From Oxyruncus cristatus (lineage: Eukaryota; Chordata; Aves; Passeriformes; Cotingidae), in the NCBI GenBank assembly GCA_013399855.1, contig VXAY01005956.1, forward strand, positions 2,949,925 to 3,013,924: DNA of 64,000 bases. Direction: 5' to 3'. Both the position numbers and the translations under genes were made by a program. The notes below the pieces were generated by a model. It was not told the origin of the DNA and ran no database searches. It saw only the letters and a list, made by a program, of their open reading frames with translations. Below, piece by piece: positions 40,416-51,372 of this stretch (the first letter of the stretch is position 1; each line of letters starts with the position of its first letter).

Positions 40416-40769
40416 CATTTCTAACACCACTAGTGAAACTGAAGGTAAATGAAACCAAATTCTGAAACAGCTTTGGCTAAATGAAGCCCCAGACAGTTTG
40501 GTCAAACCCAGACATGCCGAGAATCCCAAGCAGCCCCTTCCTGAAAAAACTCCCACAGGGAGCAACTGCAATGGAACATTGCTCCTGTGGTCTAGTAGCC
40601 CCCAGGTAAATGCAGAGTGCCTCAGAGCACGGAGTGTCCATTCATTTTTACATTGGTGCATTGTCATGAATAAACCCTTAGGGCTCAGCTTACCACAGAG
40701 AGGGGACTGCCAAGGAGGCAGGTCAAGCCCTCAGGAAGGGTCCAAATGTCCATTTGTACTCTGTTATTT

Positions 40770-40830
40770 CTGCCTCCACTTTTTTAACCTGAGGAAACTG
40801 CACAGAAAGTGAAGAAAATTATGAAGCACC
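40770..40830 (+). repeat. Possible L3/MIR-type fossil fragment
   Basis: CCTGAGGAAACTGCACAGAAAG at 40,788-40,809 matches the GATGAGGAAACTGAGGCACAGAGA phrase of the same old repeat tail seen at 40,296, preceded by CTTTTTTAAC where CATTTTACA is expected. The match is short, so this is moderate to low confidence. Confidence 0.38.
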
Positions 40831-41640
40831 ACTACTCACCCAAAGCTGTCTCTGAGGTACTTGGAATACATGACTGATATCTGAAAGAAGGAGCTGACAC
40901 TGTCAGTCATTGATGTCTGCCTCATTTCTTCTGCTTTACATTTCCTTGGAGTAAGTATAGGAAAAAAACTCTGCAGTGGCAAAGAGATTATGGAAACATA
41001 GGAGAAGGAAGCAATAAACAAAAAAAAAAATAAATTCATAAGTATCAAAAATTTATCTGTATGCAACCAATCTAATGCTGATTTATTTACTTAAGTGTCT
41101 ACCCTATTTGGATTGTTATCTTCTCCCAAACTGAACCTGCTCAGGAATTCACTGAGGCATTCACTGCCTCATTGGAGCCCACAGATCCACTGAAATATAT
41201 ACTAATAAGAACACTTCAAGTTCTCACCAAACTCCTAATTCTAGCAGTCACTAAAATGAGAAGACGCTTCATCTAAAGCCAATAATGCAACCTATAAAAC
41301 AATTTCAGTCCATAAAACAATCCTTTAGAACTTCGGAGAAAGGTGACAAACAGTTCTCATTAATCTCCACAGGTGTTTGCTTGTGGCTGAAGGAAGGAAT
41401 TAACCAGATGAAGGTCAGCTCTGTATCTAACTGTCCAGCAACTGCAAACGACCTATAAATACTCCCAGCCAAACATTTAATATTCCAGTCAAGTAGAGGA
41501 TATGATTATAGTGTAGAAAGCTTATGACAGAAATAGCTTTGCAGTATTTATATTTAACAACCCCAAATAAAAAATTACATACAAAGTAGAATGCTTCATT
41601 TCCCATTCTATGCAGATCCTCCCCAGAGCAGACTACAATA
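40831..41640. other. Non-genic AT-rich stretch
   Basis: No gene or recognisable repeat is seen apart from an A-rich run at about 41,020-41,032. Confidence 0.5.
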
Positions 41641-41644
41641 CCAG

Positions 41645-41725
41645 AGGAATGCAGGATGCACCATATCAGAGCAGAAGATTGTTCTGTCAAGTCCAACATC
41701 CTGCCTGCATTTCAATGATGGGGGA
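41645..41725 (+). repeat. Fossil reptile/bird interspersed-repeat fragment
   Basis: ACCATATCAGAGCAGAAGAT followed by GTCAAGTCCAACATCCTGCC resembles a phrase found repeatedly in turtle and crocodilian genomes (CATACTGGGTCAGACCAAAG, then GTCCATCTAGCCCAGTATCC). I remember the phrase but cannot name the family with certainty. About 60 bases align by eye. Confidence 0.4.
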
Positions 41726-41830
41726 AAGTATGCCTTGGTGTAGTTTGTATTCTAGTTTTTCAAGGTTATTGAGTACTTCTGGATCCTTCTGAATGAGAAG
41801 TGCTACGCAAACACAGATAAATAATTTTAC

Positions 41831-41843
41831 TATATATATATAT
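41831..41843. repeat. (TA)n microsatellite
   Basis: Six and a half TA units. A short (AGT)n run follows at about 41,875-41,888. Confidence 0.9.
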
Positions 41844-42670
41844 GCAGTTGTAATTTAGTCCTAAAGGGAGTGAGGAGTAGTAGTAGTACTAAGCTGTGGA
41901 GTGCAGTTAAAACTCTTGGAGCTCAGAAACAAATTATTTTCAATATATTTTTATTTTACCAAATAATCCAAGTGGGAGAGCCATGAAATCATTAAATCAT
42001 TCTAAAAATTTCTTTATTTATACATCTATTTTTCCTGAATGGAGGCTTTGAGGCAAACTGATTTGAACACAGGGAGTTTTGTTGCTTTTGAAAATAAATA
42101 TGTAGATAAGCAATAAATTTAAAATAACCAGTGATATCAGTGTTTACTTGATCTTCTTAGGTAATTTCCAGATTGCTTTGATTTGTCACATTTTCAAGCA
42201 ACATTTGGGTTCCTCAGCACACTGTCACAATATATAGCACATGCACGGTTCAAATTCTCCACACTGAAATCAGCTCCGAGCCCAAGGGCACAGCCTACAT
42301 GGCAGAAAGAGGTATGAATACAGACCCATTTAGTCTCACTTCTGCTTTCAGCTTCATGTTTGTAAATCTATACTAAACACATTAAATGAAACACATTTCA
42401 AAATGCCAGGTGGAACAAGATGGAGCAATACCTTGGGCAGGCTTTGGAAATATTATTCAATGGAACTATACTTGGTGGTTCACCTTCTTAATCCAATTAT
42501 TCTAGCATGCTGTCAACAGAAGTCATCACTGCATGCCCCAGAGGAAAGCACAAGAAACCTGCCTGCGTCAAAAATACAAGTAGAATTTTAGGATCCCTGA
42601 TAAGCAGGGATGTGCACTCTCAAAGGCAGAGCCCAAGGCAAGCAATGGTACCTGTGCTCTCTGCTCTTTC
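41844..42670. other. Non-genic AT-rich stretch
   Basis: Nothing recognisable beyond the short (AGT)n run. A GGTTCAAATTC at 42,248-42,258 resembles a tRNA B box, but no A box or cloverleaf accompanies it. Confidence 0.5.
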
Positions 42671-42674
42671 TCTT

Positions 42675-42740
42675 ACATTTTCAGGGCAAGTTTCTTACTT
42701 TGTGACTCTGTTTCCCCATTCATTCAAATGGGTCATGGAG
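42675..42740 (-). repeat. MIR/L3-type fossil fragment, reverse orientation
   Basis: GGGCAAGTTTCTTACTTTGTG followed by ACTCTGTTTCCCCATTCATT and AAATGGG parallels the MIR phrase TTGGGCAAGTCACTTAACCT, CTGTGCCTCAGTTTCCCCAT, then CTGTAAAATGGGG over about 55 bases, allowing for many substitutions. It lies opposite in orientation to the fragments at 40,296 and 45,020. Confidence 0.5.
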
Positions 42741-45015
42741 AGCTTTATTTAAGAGTGTGTTGAAAAGACCTTTTCTTAATTATCCCAAAGCCAGTTTTAT
42801 ACAAATATTTTAATATTCCAACAAGTGTTTGCTGAATGCCACTGCTTTAATTTCAAAACCTGTTTTTCCCTGTCTGTCTTGAAAGAGATACAACAGCACC
42901 ATTCACTTTTGAGAGACATTTCACATATTTTTGTCACTTTCTCGGCTTCTTAAAGGTACTACATTATTCATTTCAGTATTTATCTATTTTGCTTTTCCTT
43001 TTTTTATGCTGTTCTTTCTTGACACTGTCCTTCTCTCCCTCCAGTCACGCGGGACTCAAATTTATCAGGTTCTCACATACACATTTCAATCTTCATCAAA
43101 CAGGCTTCAGATGCACAGTGCCCTAAATACATCCAAATTCCTCCTACGAGCACAGTTTTATCACAAAGTTTATGTGAAACCTTATTGTAGCACTAAGGTT
43201 AACACTGCTCTTATTTTTAACATGAACATTTGCATTCTCCAATTCAGTTATCCTGGGGAATTATAATGTCTCCTCCCATCACTACTCTCCCCTACCAGTC
43301 TACTTTGGTCAAACATTTTCCAAACTTTGTTTGAATGCAAGGAAACACCATTTTGCAGGTAGGTCTTATGCATTCCACAGGCTCCAGTATTAATTTTTCT
43401 TGCCGTATACAAATACATTAAAGAGCTGTGCAGAAACTAACTCATAATAGCAAAGGCAGGTAAGACTTTCAGATACCACAAAGAAAATAAATGAAACCAT
43501 CCAGCAGTCCTGACTTGATAACACAACGTATCTACCCCATTCAAGGAATGGAATTTGAAATTACTTATCCAGCAGTACAACTAACTTCAGATTTTTTTCA
43601 GGCAAAGTCAGGCACATCACACCTATACACTCTGCAGCAGACAGTTGATTGCTAATCACAGTATAACATGTTAGTAGTCCTAAGCACAACAGTAATAGGT
43701 TTGGAGTTCATTGACAGTACCTGGAACACACAACATACTTTTAATTAAATCATCTCAGTGGCCCATCACGAATTAAATCTGCGAAGCCACACAAACAGGA
43801 AGCGCTTATTTGTGCAATACTGAAAAAAAAAAAAGAAAAAAAGCCAAATTAGCAATAAAATATTCAAACAAAAGTAAAAACACATCTTTCTCTGTAAGGA
43901 GACATTCTGAAAAGCAAGGGTGGACTAGCCTTTGTGTGAACTCTTGGTCACTGATTTGGCACTGAGACTCAGAGGAGCAGAAGAGATCTTGGCCAGTTCT
44001 GATTTTTCTCTGTGGTATCTGCAGTACTAGTGGGCTGACTTGCTAATGTCAGGTGAGCTTCCATGGGGTTGACATTTTGTTTATTAAAAAACAATAAAGG
44101 GGGGGGGAAATCACCTTACTTTTTTATTACAAAATGACAGTTCGCTATAATGCTCATCTCTCGTGATTTGAACTCTGCATTTTCCGAAGCTATTTGCTTT
44201 AAGCATGCTCACAGCTTTTTCTAGTTTAAGAAAATATTATGGTAGACAGAAAAACTACATGCAATGTGTTACTGACCTTTAGCTTCACCCTTCTGAGCTC
44301 TGTTTTCCTTACTGTTTTTCCTTCTGACTACGCCGCACTTCAACTCCCGCCATCCTTGTGCTTTTCCTCTTTACCTTGTACATCTGAGTTTAAATAAAAC
44401 ACTGGAACACTTGAAATGAGATATAGCAACCTTAGTCTTTATGTAAAAATGGCAGATTTATCACATGAAAAACATGACACTGAATGGCAGAAAGCCTCAG
44501 GTACATTCAGGGAACTGCAGCTTTTGGTATTTGGCACTAGAGGAAAAGTAATGGCACTGTAACATGGAAGCTGAGCACTCAGTACTGTGCAACCACATAT
44601 TAATCATCTATTATGTAGTAGAGAGTGAGAGGTAGATTTGATTTTTCAATACCTAAATGCAAAATTACTTCTGACAAGTTCTCTTATCAATCAAAATGAC
44701 AAAAAAAAAAAAATCCTATCTAGAGCTCAGAAATCATATTGGTCTTGAGGTAAACGCTTTTCATTCTGTGGTATCTAGTAAATTCTGCCAAACCATAAGA
44801 AAGATGTTTTAAATTTTCCTACATTACAATACAATACTTCCTTTATTTCAGTCTTGTTTCATGATTCCAGAAAAGGAGATTTTTAATAATATTATTGAGG
44901 GAAAGAACAAACTATCCCATCCCTTACTTAAGAGGTCAAAAACTCCCTTACTTAGTATATTTATATATTTTTAACCTATGAAATAGATAACGGTCCCTGC
45001 TGCTCCTACTGATAG
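42741..45015. other. Non-genic AT-rich stretch
   Basis: No gene is supported. The longest frame is 111 codons at 42,931-43,266 (plus) and is aromatic-rich at its start (FISVFIYFAFPFFMLFF), as expected from T-rich DNA. A-rich runs occur at 43,821-43,841 and 44,700-44,713, and a G9 run near 44,100. Confidence 0.5.
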
Positions 45016-45019
45016 GAAA

Positions 45020-45080
45020 GAGGGGAATGAAATTCAGATCTGTTGTCTCCCAATCCAATACCTTTCCTAGAACCAGCCCT
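45020..45080 (+). repeat. Fossil L3/MIR-type repeat fragment (3' part)
   Basis: GGGGAATGAAATTCAGATCT, then GTCTCCCAATCCAATACCTT and CCTAGAACCAGCC follow the terminal part of the old tail (GGGAATAGAACCCAGGTCTC, then CTGACTCCCAGTCCAGTGCT, then CCACTAGACCA). It has the same orientation as the 40,296 fragment. Confidence 0.5.
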
Positions 45081-45084
45081 TACT

Positions 45085-48005
45085 GATTTAGCTTAACATG
45101 CGATGCACACTAAGACTCTTCTCACATGTTCCTGTGCTTGTCTGCTTTTCTTTGATCTATCTTTTTCCCATGGGGAATCTATGAAGTGACTGATGCCTTT
45201 AAACAACGTGCTTCCATATGGCTGAACACAGCCTAAACATTTGGGGGGCTGTTATAAATAAAAATAATTATTTAAGTCTTACTGATTAACAGATTAAAGC
45301 TCCTGTTGTACAAGGGTCTGAAGACAGATTGCATTTTTTCATGGAATAAATCTGTTTGAGTCTTTGGCCTTTAGGGACCTACTTTTTTATCAGCACCATT
45401 TAGCATTTTCTCAGCTTTTAATACTCTGTTGTTCAGCCATGCATGACATGCTTCCAATGGTAAGTTAGCATAACAGCACATGTTTTTCCTGCTCATTTGG
45501 ATTGTAAATATTTGTACTGCTTGCTATCAACAGCTTTGCGATTCTGCACCAGGCTGCATGTATTTTATATTTTTTAAATTTTTTTTAAAGATATTATATA
45601 AAGAACTAGATACCACATTTATAAATAAATGTATTTAAATAAACATTAGGCAAACCAATCCATGTATAATAAGGCATAGTGTAATTTGCAGGCATGGGCA
45701 AGTCTTGAAATTGGAAGATTTAGAGTGTTTATGGCTGAGGTACCCACATTAAAACATTAACTTTCATTGACAGTGGCAGAAGCTGGCAGATGTTATTTTG
45801 CCTGTGCTAACTCAATAAACGCAGGTCAAACCTAGTTAATAAATCAGCCATCACTAAGTGTCAAGCAGTTCTGTTGCTCGAAGAGAAGACAGGTGAAGAA
45901 TCAGGTTTGTGCTTATCTGTCACTCAGACACTGCTGTCCTCCACCTGCCACCCTCAGCATGCAGGGGAAAAATAGGGTTTCTTTCCTCTTTTGTTCTCAC
46001 CCAGGAAGAGGCACCCAAGCCCTGCTGCTCACATCACATCACAACAGGGCTGATTCAGCCCATTTTTTCTGGGACTCAGCTTGTTCAAAAAAAACTGAAC
46101 CCAAGGCGTGCTCTGACAGCAAACTCCTTGGGCAGCACAGGGGAATTCAAACCTTACATGAGGATTTCCATCAGCAACTAAACAACTGTTGGCAAGTAAC
46201 AACAATTTTACACCAAACTGGCTGCTTAAAACGTGTAATTACACAGATCTTTATATTAATGACTAATACATTTATTACCCACCTCTCTCATGCCTAGTAC
46301 CCGTCTCCCTGGTTGGATAAGTGACAGCAGTGATACAGGGACTGATTCACCTTCTCAAAGGCACAACTTCCCTACATGACTAAGGTGACTTCTGGGAGTA
46401 GTGATGGGTGCTGAATTTATGATGACTTTTGCTGGCTTCTCAATTATACCTCCTCATTACTCATGTTTGCTTTTCCTTGACCGAAGTGAGGCATGATGGA
46501 TTTTTCCATAGTTAAATATGGAAACGGTATGATCTGGACCTCATCTGTAAGATTCAAATCCAATCCTTCTTCTCATGAATTACTGGGTATGGAATCAAAC
46601 TGGGTATGGAATCAAACTGGTCAATCAAACTGCTGATCACCACCCCACTGACAGCTAAGTCATCTTGTGGTGGAAGTGTATGTTGACTTCTATGTCTGTG
46701 GAGGTCACAAGTGTTCAGCACTGGCTGCTTTTTAGTTTGTTAATGGTGGGAGACTGACCAAAAATAAGCTAACAGTCTGTACATAAATCTGCTGGGAGAA
46801 AAATACACTGCAGGGCTCATACTGCAATCTTTTAAAGGTAATATTCATCATATCTGACAGCAGACTATCGGTGTATTATCTGAACACACTGGGAAAGTTA
46901 AAGGTCATGAGTCCTGTGGCTTAAATAAGCCAAGATTTGGAAAATTTGCATTTACAGTAGGATTCATCTGGTGGATAAATACATGCTAGGTGGAAAAAGG
47001 CAAATGTGGGCATGCTGAACAATGAGGGGTAAAACATCTCATGGCAGTAAAAACTGATGGGAATTGAAAAGTAAAGGCTAAAGGGGAACACTCAAAAAAG
47101 GAAAACTAAATAAAATAGGATTCAATGCCTCATACACAAAAGTACAACTCCAGACTTTGATACACTGGAATATCGGGTTGGAAACTCTCTGTGTTCTCCT
47201 TAAAATGGATAAATGCGTTGGGAAGAAATCACAGGATACATGGATCAGTGACTTTCATTACTTCTTTCATTACCTCTACTGATTGCAAATGGCTCTGTCA
47301 TGTGCCTGGATTTCACTGTCTAATAATATTTATCCTGGACAGATTTGGGGGACATAATCATACCTATGGTCACCGGCACTGCTGATGCTGAGGCAAAGAA
47401 AACAAAGGCACCCTCTGGACAATAAAAGGAGAGTGGTTAAGGAGAAGGGCACAGGTATATTAAATCAGTGCTACTTTACAGGCTCCAAAATGGACTTCTC
47501 CACTGAGAGGAGTGGGCAGTTCTTACCTCCCAAGCTATTGCTAATCATCAGCTGAATAAAATATCACTTCATTAGCTATGCACTTCACTCAGGTTTCATG
47601 ATTATTTTTCAATAGAAGCTAACTTTTATCTTTCTTCCCAGGGCCAAATTTGTATAAGGTGGAGGGGTGCAAATCCATTAGAGATGCTCTGTGGGATGGG
47701 TTCAGCAAGGAGCAGTAGTGGTTTGAGATGACAGGCATTAAACAGCTTTCAGATGATTCAAAATCCTAGTTCAGCTCTCCTCCTAAATATTAAAAAGAAA
47801 CAAAGCCCCAAACATATCTAACTACTCTCTGAAAGTATCTGGAGATCTAAATCCATGTGGAAAATACACTTTTGTTTATTACATAGGAAAAGGCTTTGGT
47901 TTACTACAGATAATACCAATTCATCCCCACACAGACTTACAGGTTTGGCTGTGACCGGAAAAGCATCCAAGGTGCAAATACCCTGGAACCACACTGAGAC
48001 AGAGG
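45085..48005. other. Non-genic stretch
   Basis: No gene is supported. A 134-codon plus frame at 45,893-46,297 overlaps a second open frame (45,909-46,181) in another register, and neither carries a recognisable domain. A 17-bp tandem duplication lies at 46,582-46,620. Confidence 0.5.
46582..46620. repeat. 17-bp tandem duplication
   Basis: The unit ACTGGGTATGGAATCAA occurs twice with no differences, followed by ACTGG. A further ATCAAACTG echo follows at about 46,623. Confidence 0.9.
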
Positions 48006-48007
48006 CA

Positions 48008-48490
48008 TCAAACAAGTTGCCAGCATTTATTACAGCAGAGTGCAGCCTGTGCAAGGGAACAGTCCCTTCCCAAAGGCTGAATTAGCCCAGGACCTGCACT
48101 GTAAGGCCCCATCCTGCCCAGCTCACTCAGAGCCAAGCCAGGCACAACTGCACAGTGCTGCACTGCCAGGACTGTGTGTGCTCCAAACAGCTTGGGAGCT
48201 GCCTGGGTGACAGACCAGCTGAGATACTGCTGAAAATAACGAAGTCTGACATAATTAAAGACAAATATTTTCAAACAGTGGCAAAGAAGATTTTCAGGCA
48301 ATTTTGTTTGCTTGTTTTTCTGAAATAGATTTTTAACATGGCAGTGCTGTCCTTCACCTGTTACTTCACCCTCCTTTTCTGCACCATTCCCTGGAAACTT
48401 TACTACTCCCTTAAGATGGCATGGCAGGTCCTCAAATCCCACAAACGTTGTTTGTGACTGCCAAATGGGACTTACTCTGTCACGGACCAA
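48008..48490 (-). other. Longest open frame (160 codons), not called as a gene
   Basis: This minus-strand frame is the longest in the window. It contains a K/E/G-rich middle and a C-terminal half with several Cys, Leu and Gly residues (VLAVQHCAVVPGLALSELG). I see no signal peptide, transmembrane segment or known domain. A third of it overlaps a GC-richer piece (48,060-48,220) that would keep frames open. No promoter, splice or poly(A) context supports it. Confidence 0.12.
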
Positions 48491-48814
48491 GTCTCTGAGG
48501 CTCTTTTTGAAGTTTACAAAGCTTTGAGTTTATTTTTAAATGCAGTCATCCCAGAGGAAAATCTTCAAATCGCTGTCAGGACGGTGACGGTCCTTTGTGA
48601 TGCTACAAAGCCCCACACTTTGCCTAGCAGGGATGAGATGCTTCATAAGTGCACATTCTGTTTTTGCCATCTCCATCTCCTGCTGCATCAATGCAGAGAG
48701 AAGACACAGTTAAGAAAACAATTTTTTCCTCTTCCTTCTTTTGTGTTTGTTTTTCTTTCAAGTAAATGTTAAGTGTAGTGCTTCTTTTCCAAGCTAAGGT
48801 GGCCTTAAAAGCTA

Positions 48815-48890
48815 ATAACAATAAGAAACAAATTACTGAAGGAAATGCATAACTTGCCCAAGGAAGAAAGCAAGTTGGCACTGCTACATC
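48815..48890 (+). repeat. Possible L3/MIR-type fossil fragment
   Basis: GAAACAAATTACTGAAGGAA, then TAACTTGCCCAAGGAAGAAA and GCAAGTTGGCACTGC align loosely with GGGAAACTGAGGCACAGAGA, then TGACTTGCCCAAGGTCACAC and AGCAAGTTGGCAGAGCTG. The core ACTTGCCCAAGG is exact and the rest is diverged. Confidence 0.38.
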
Positions 48891-49413
48891 TTCCACATCC
48901 AGCAGTAATGCAGGTTTGACAAAATGCTCTCAAGTAACAACAAAAGTCATTCACCTTTCTTAAAGCCTGGTACAATTTACTGCAGATATAATGTAGGAAC
49001 AGGTTAAATATAGAAAGAGGAAATATCAGCTACTGCATATGGTTGTTTTAATTAGGACCTTGAAAGCCCAAGTAGTGAACTTTTAAGACTATGTACTGAC
49101 ATTTTAAGCATATGCATAATGAATATTTAAACAATCCTGTGAAATACCTGCCTAGAATTAGAACTGCTGCCTTTAATATGACCAGTATTATTTCTTACTA
49201 GTATAGGTTTAGACGGTGTAATTTTTAACGGCTTTATGCAATAAAAGACTGCTGTGTTAGGTGTAAGTGAGCCTCAATTTCACACGTAGAATTACAGATA
49301 TTTAGGGAATTATTACATTACAGTTATCACATCATGTGAGATTGCAACCACCCATTTCCTCTGTGCTCCTAAATACACCAAAGAGGCTAAATGTTTTCAA
49401 GATCACCCCTTGA

Positions 49414-49452
49414 AGACAGACAGATAGATAGATAGACAGATGCAGACAGAAT
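49414..49452. repeat. GACA/GATA microsatellite
   Basis: Interleaved GACA and GATA units: roughly two GACA, three GATA, then GACA, interrupted by TGCA and resuming with GACA. GATA/GACA arrays are known in vertebrates, but this one is very short. Confidence 0.85.
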
Positions 49453-51320
49453 GCATGCACACTAAAAGGGGATTAGTTTACAGCTAACATTCAAATGGCA
49501 CACTGACAATACCCAGGGCAAATAAATACCTGTACTGAATCATACATTGCCCACACCCCTCTTTTTGCTTCATTTCCATTTGTTGCCATAACAAATGAGG
49601 TCCTGAAGTAGGAAAATGAATAGTGTACACTATTAGTGTACCAAATACTTATTAGTATTTATATATGCTAGTAATGCTTATTAGCTTACTAAATATTAAT
49701 TAGTGTAGTATATAAGCTATAAACTGTAACTTGAAAATATTCTGCTACCCATCTTTCACCCCAGGAAGTTCCTGTCCTTTTTTCCCAAAACATCCCGGAC
49801 TATAGGGATGGATTAATATACAGGGTAATGCTTTCTAATATTAACTGCAATATTCATTAATAGCTCAATGCCCAGCTTTGATCACTGATTGTTTTTCTGC
49901 TGAGTGCAGAGGGTCAAATTCACTGAAAAGCTGGGTTTTTATTGGCTCTAAAGTCTAGTCTCTAAAGACAGAATTCAGAATAAGGCCCAAGACAAGAGAT
50001 AGCAGTTGTTGCACAGTTTTACAGCATAAATGTTGCAGCTAAATACACCAGTTAAAAGTATAATTTTTATTCCCTGCATTCTCCAGGAATACTGCTCTCT
50101 TTCCTTCCTGCTCTTTAACAGATCTATTCAAGCTGAGACTCACTGCTTCAGACCCCGAAAATATAAAGATACAAGGTAGAAGATTATTTATTTCTTTCTG
50201 TGTCTTACATTCAAGTTTAATATATCGTTTTGGGCAGCGACAGTAGCCCTTGAGCATTAGCCTTAAGATTTCTGCAGTATTTTTGCTACTTCCTCTTTTG
50301 AATATAAATTTCTGCTAGTGCAGTTTCTTACTAGTAAAGTAGTAAATTTGCTCTGAGTACATATTTACAAGGCTGTGGTGAAGTCTCTACAAGCATATTC
50401 ATTTACACCACAGTCTCCACATCACAGTCTCTCACATCTCAGTCTTAAGGATTTTAAAAGATGTTTAATATCAGTTTTTATCATCTCATTCTCCAAGCTT
50501 AAACACAAGGGCTGAGCAAGGGCAATTCTCAGAATAAAATGAACCAGAAGCATCCATTTATGAAAAGCAAAATGATGCCAGCCATACTTCATCACTGGCA
50601 ATTAAGCATAATTTCTGGTGCCAGAAATAGGAGCAAAGAGACTTAAAGGCAGACAAGAGAACTGGCTTCACATCCAAAGCAGATACAGCACAGTTTGAAA
50701 AACTTACAAGTTTAAAATTGCACACTATTTGCCTGGATAGTTACCTGAGTGCAGAAACACAAATCCAGTCAAGCCTTCAAAGTACTGTCCTTAACCTCTC
50801 TTTTGCTTTGAAGGTTGCTGCTTCCATCTAACACAATAAAAAGTAGGTGTATGGGGGGGAAAAAAGTTAATTTTTCCCAGCCACATAATGCTCACTAACA
50901 AAATCCTTTGGCCTGTTACCCAGGGGTCTTGCCTGTCAAATACATTTGCCCATTAAACACACACCAGCGCTGCTACAGGAAGGCACAGTCTTCACACAGC
51001 TCATGGAATTGCCCAAAAGCTGCAGCTCAGACTGCTCTGAAATCTGAAGGCAAATAAGAAACAAAGAAAAGGGTCACACGTACAACAACTGCCCAGTTGC
51101 AGAGGAACATTAGGCCCAAATAGCACAGTCCTACTGGCCAAACTCCTTGCAGCAGCAGCAAAAAGAAAACAAAATAAAACAAAAATAAAATAAAATAAAT
51201 GCAAGCCTGGCACATCTCTCATCCCTTGCCATCAACTGGCACATGTAATGTTCTTACTGAAGAGCACAGAGAGTTCAAATGAAATCTTCCTTAACAGATA
51301 CTGTTATCCTAAATCACCAT
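49453..51320. other. Non-genic AT-rich stretch
   Basis: 49,618-49,735 is extremely AT-rich, with repeated TTAGTA/TACTAAT-like words and a small hairpin (AATAC TTATTA GTATT). The A-rich tract at 51,153-51,200 begins with four GCA units and ends in (AAAAT)n. No gene is supported. Confidence 0.5.
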
Positions 51321-51321
51321 C

Positions 51322-51372
51322 CGAGTCGTAACAAGCGGCGCTCGCTGCACTTTAAGTGTGCACGTAACGGCG
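51322..51372. promoter_or_regulatory. 50-bp CpG cluster, possible regulatory element
   Basis: Eight CpG dinucleotides fall within 51 bases (CCGAGTCG, GCGGCGCTCGC, CACGTAACGGCGA) in otherwise CpG-poor DNA. Between them lies the near-palindrome GCACTTTAAGTGTGC at 51,347-51,361. The density suggests either a protected, unmethylated element or a recent small insertion. I could not match it to a named transcription-factor site with confidence. Confidence 0.3.

Noticed and set aside
42240..42265. tRNA-like B box (GGTTCAAATTC)
   Set aside because: There is no A box at the proper distance, no acceptor-stem pairing and no terminator T-run.
45771..45795. CAGTGGCAGAAGCTGGCAGA as another L3/MIR-type fragment
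   Set aside because: It is too short and does not extend on either side into the repeat tail.
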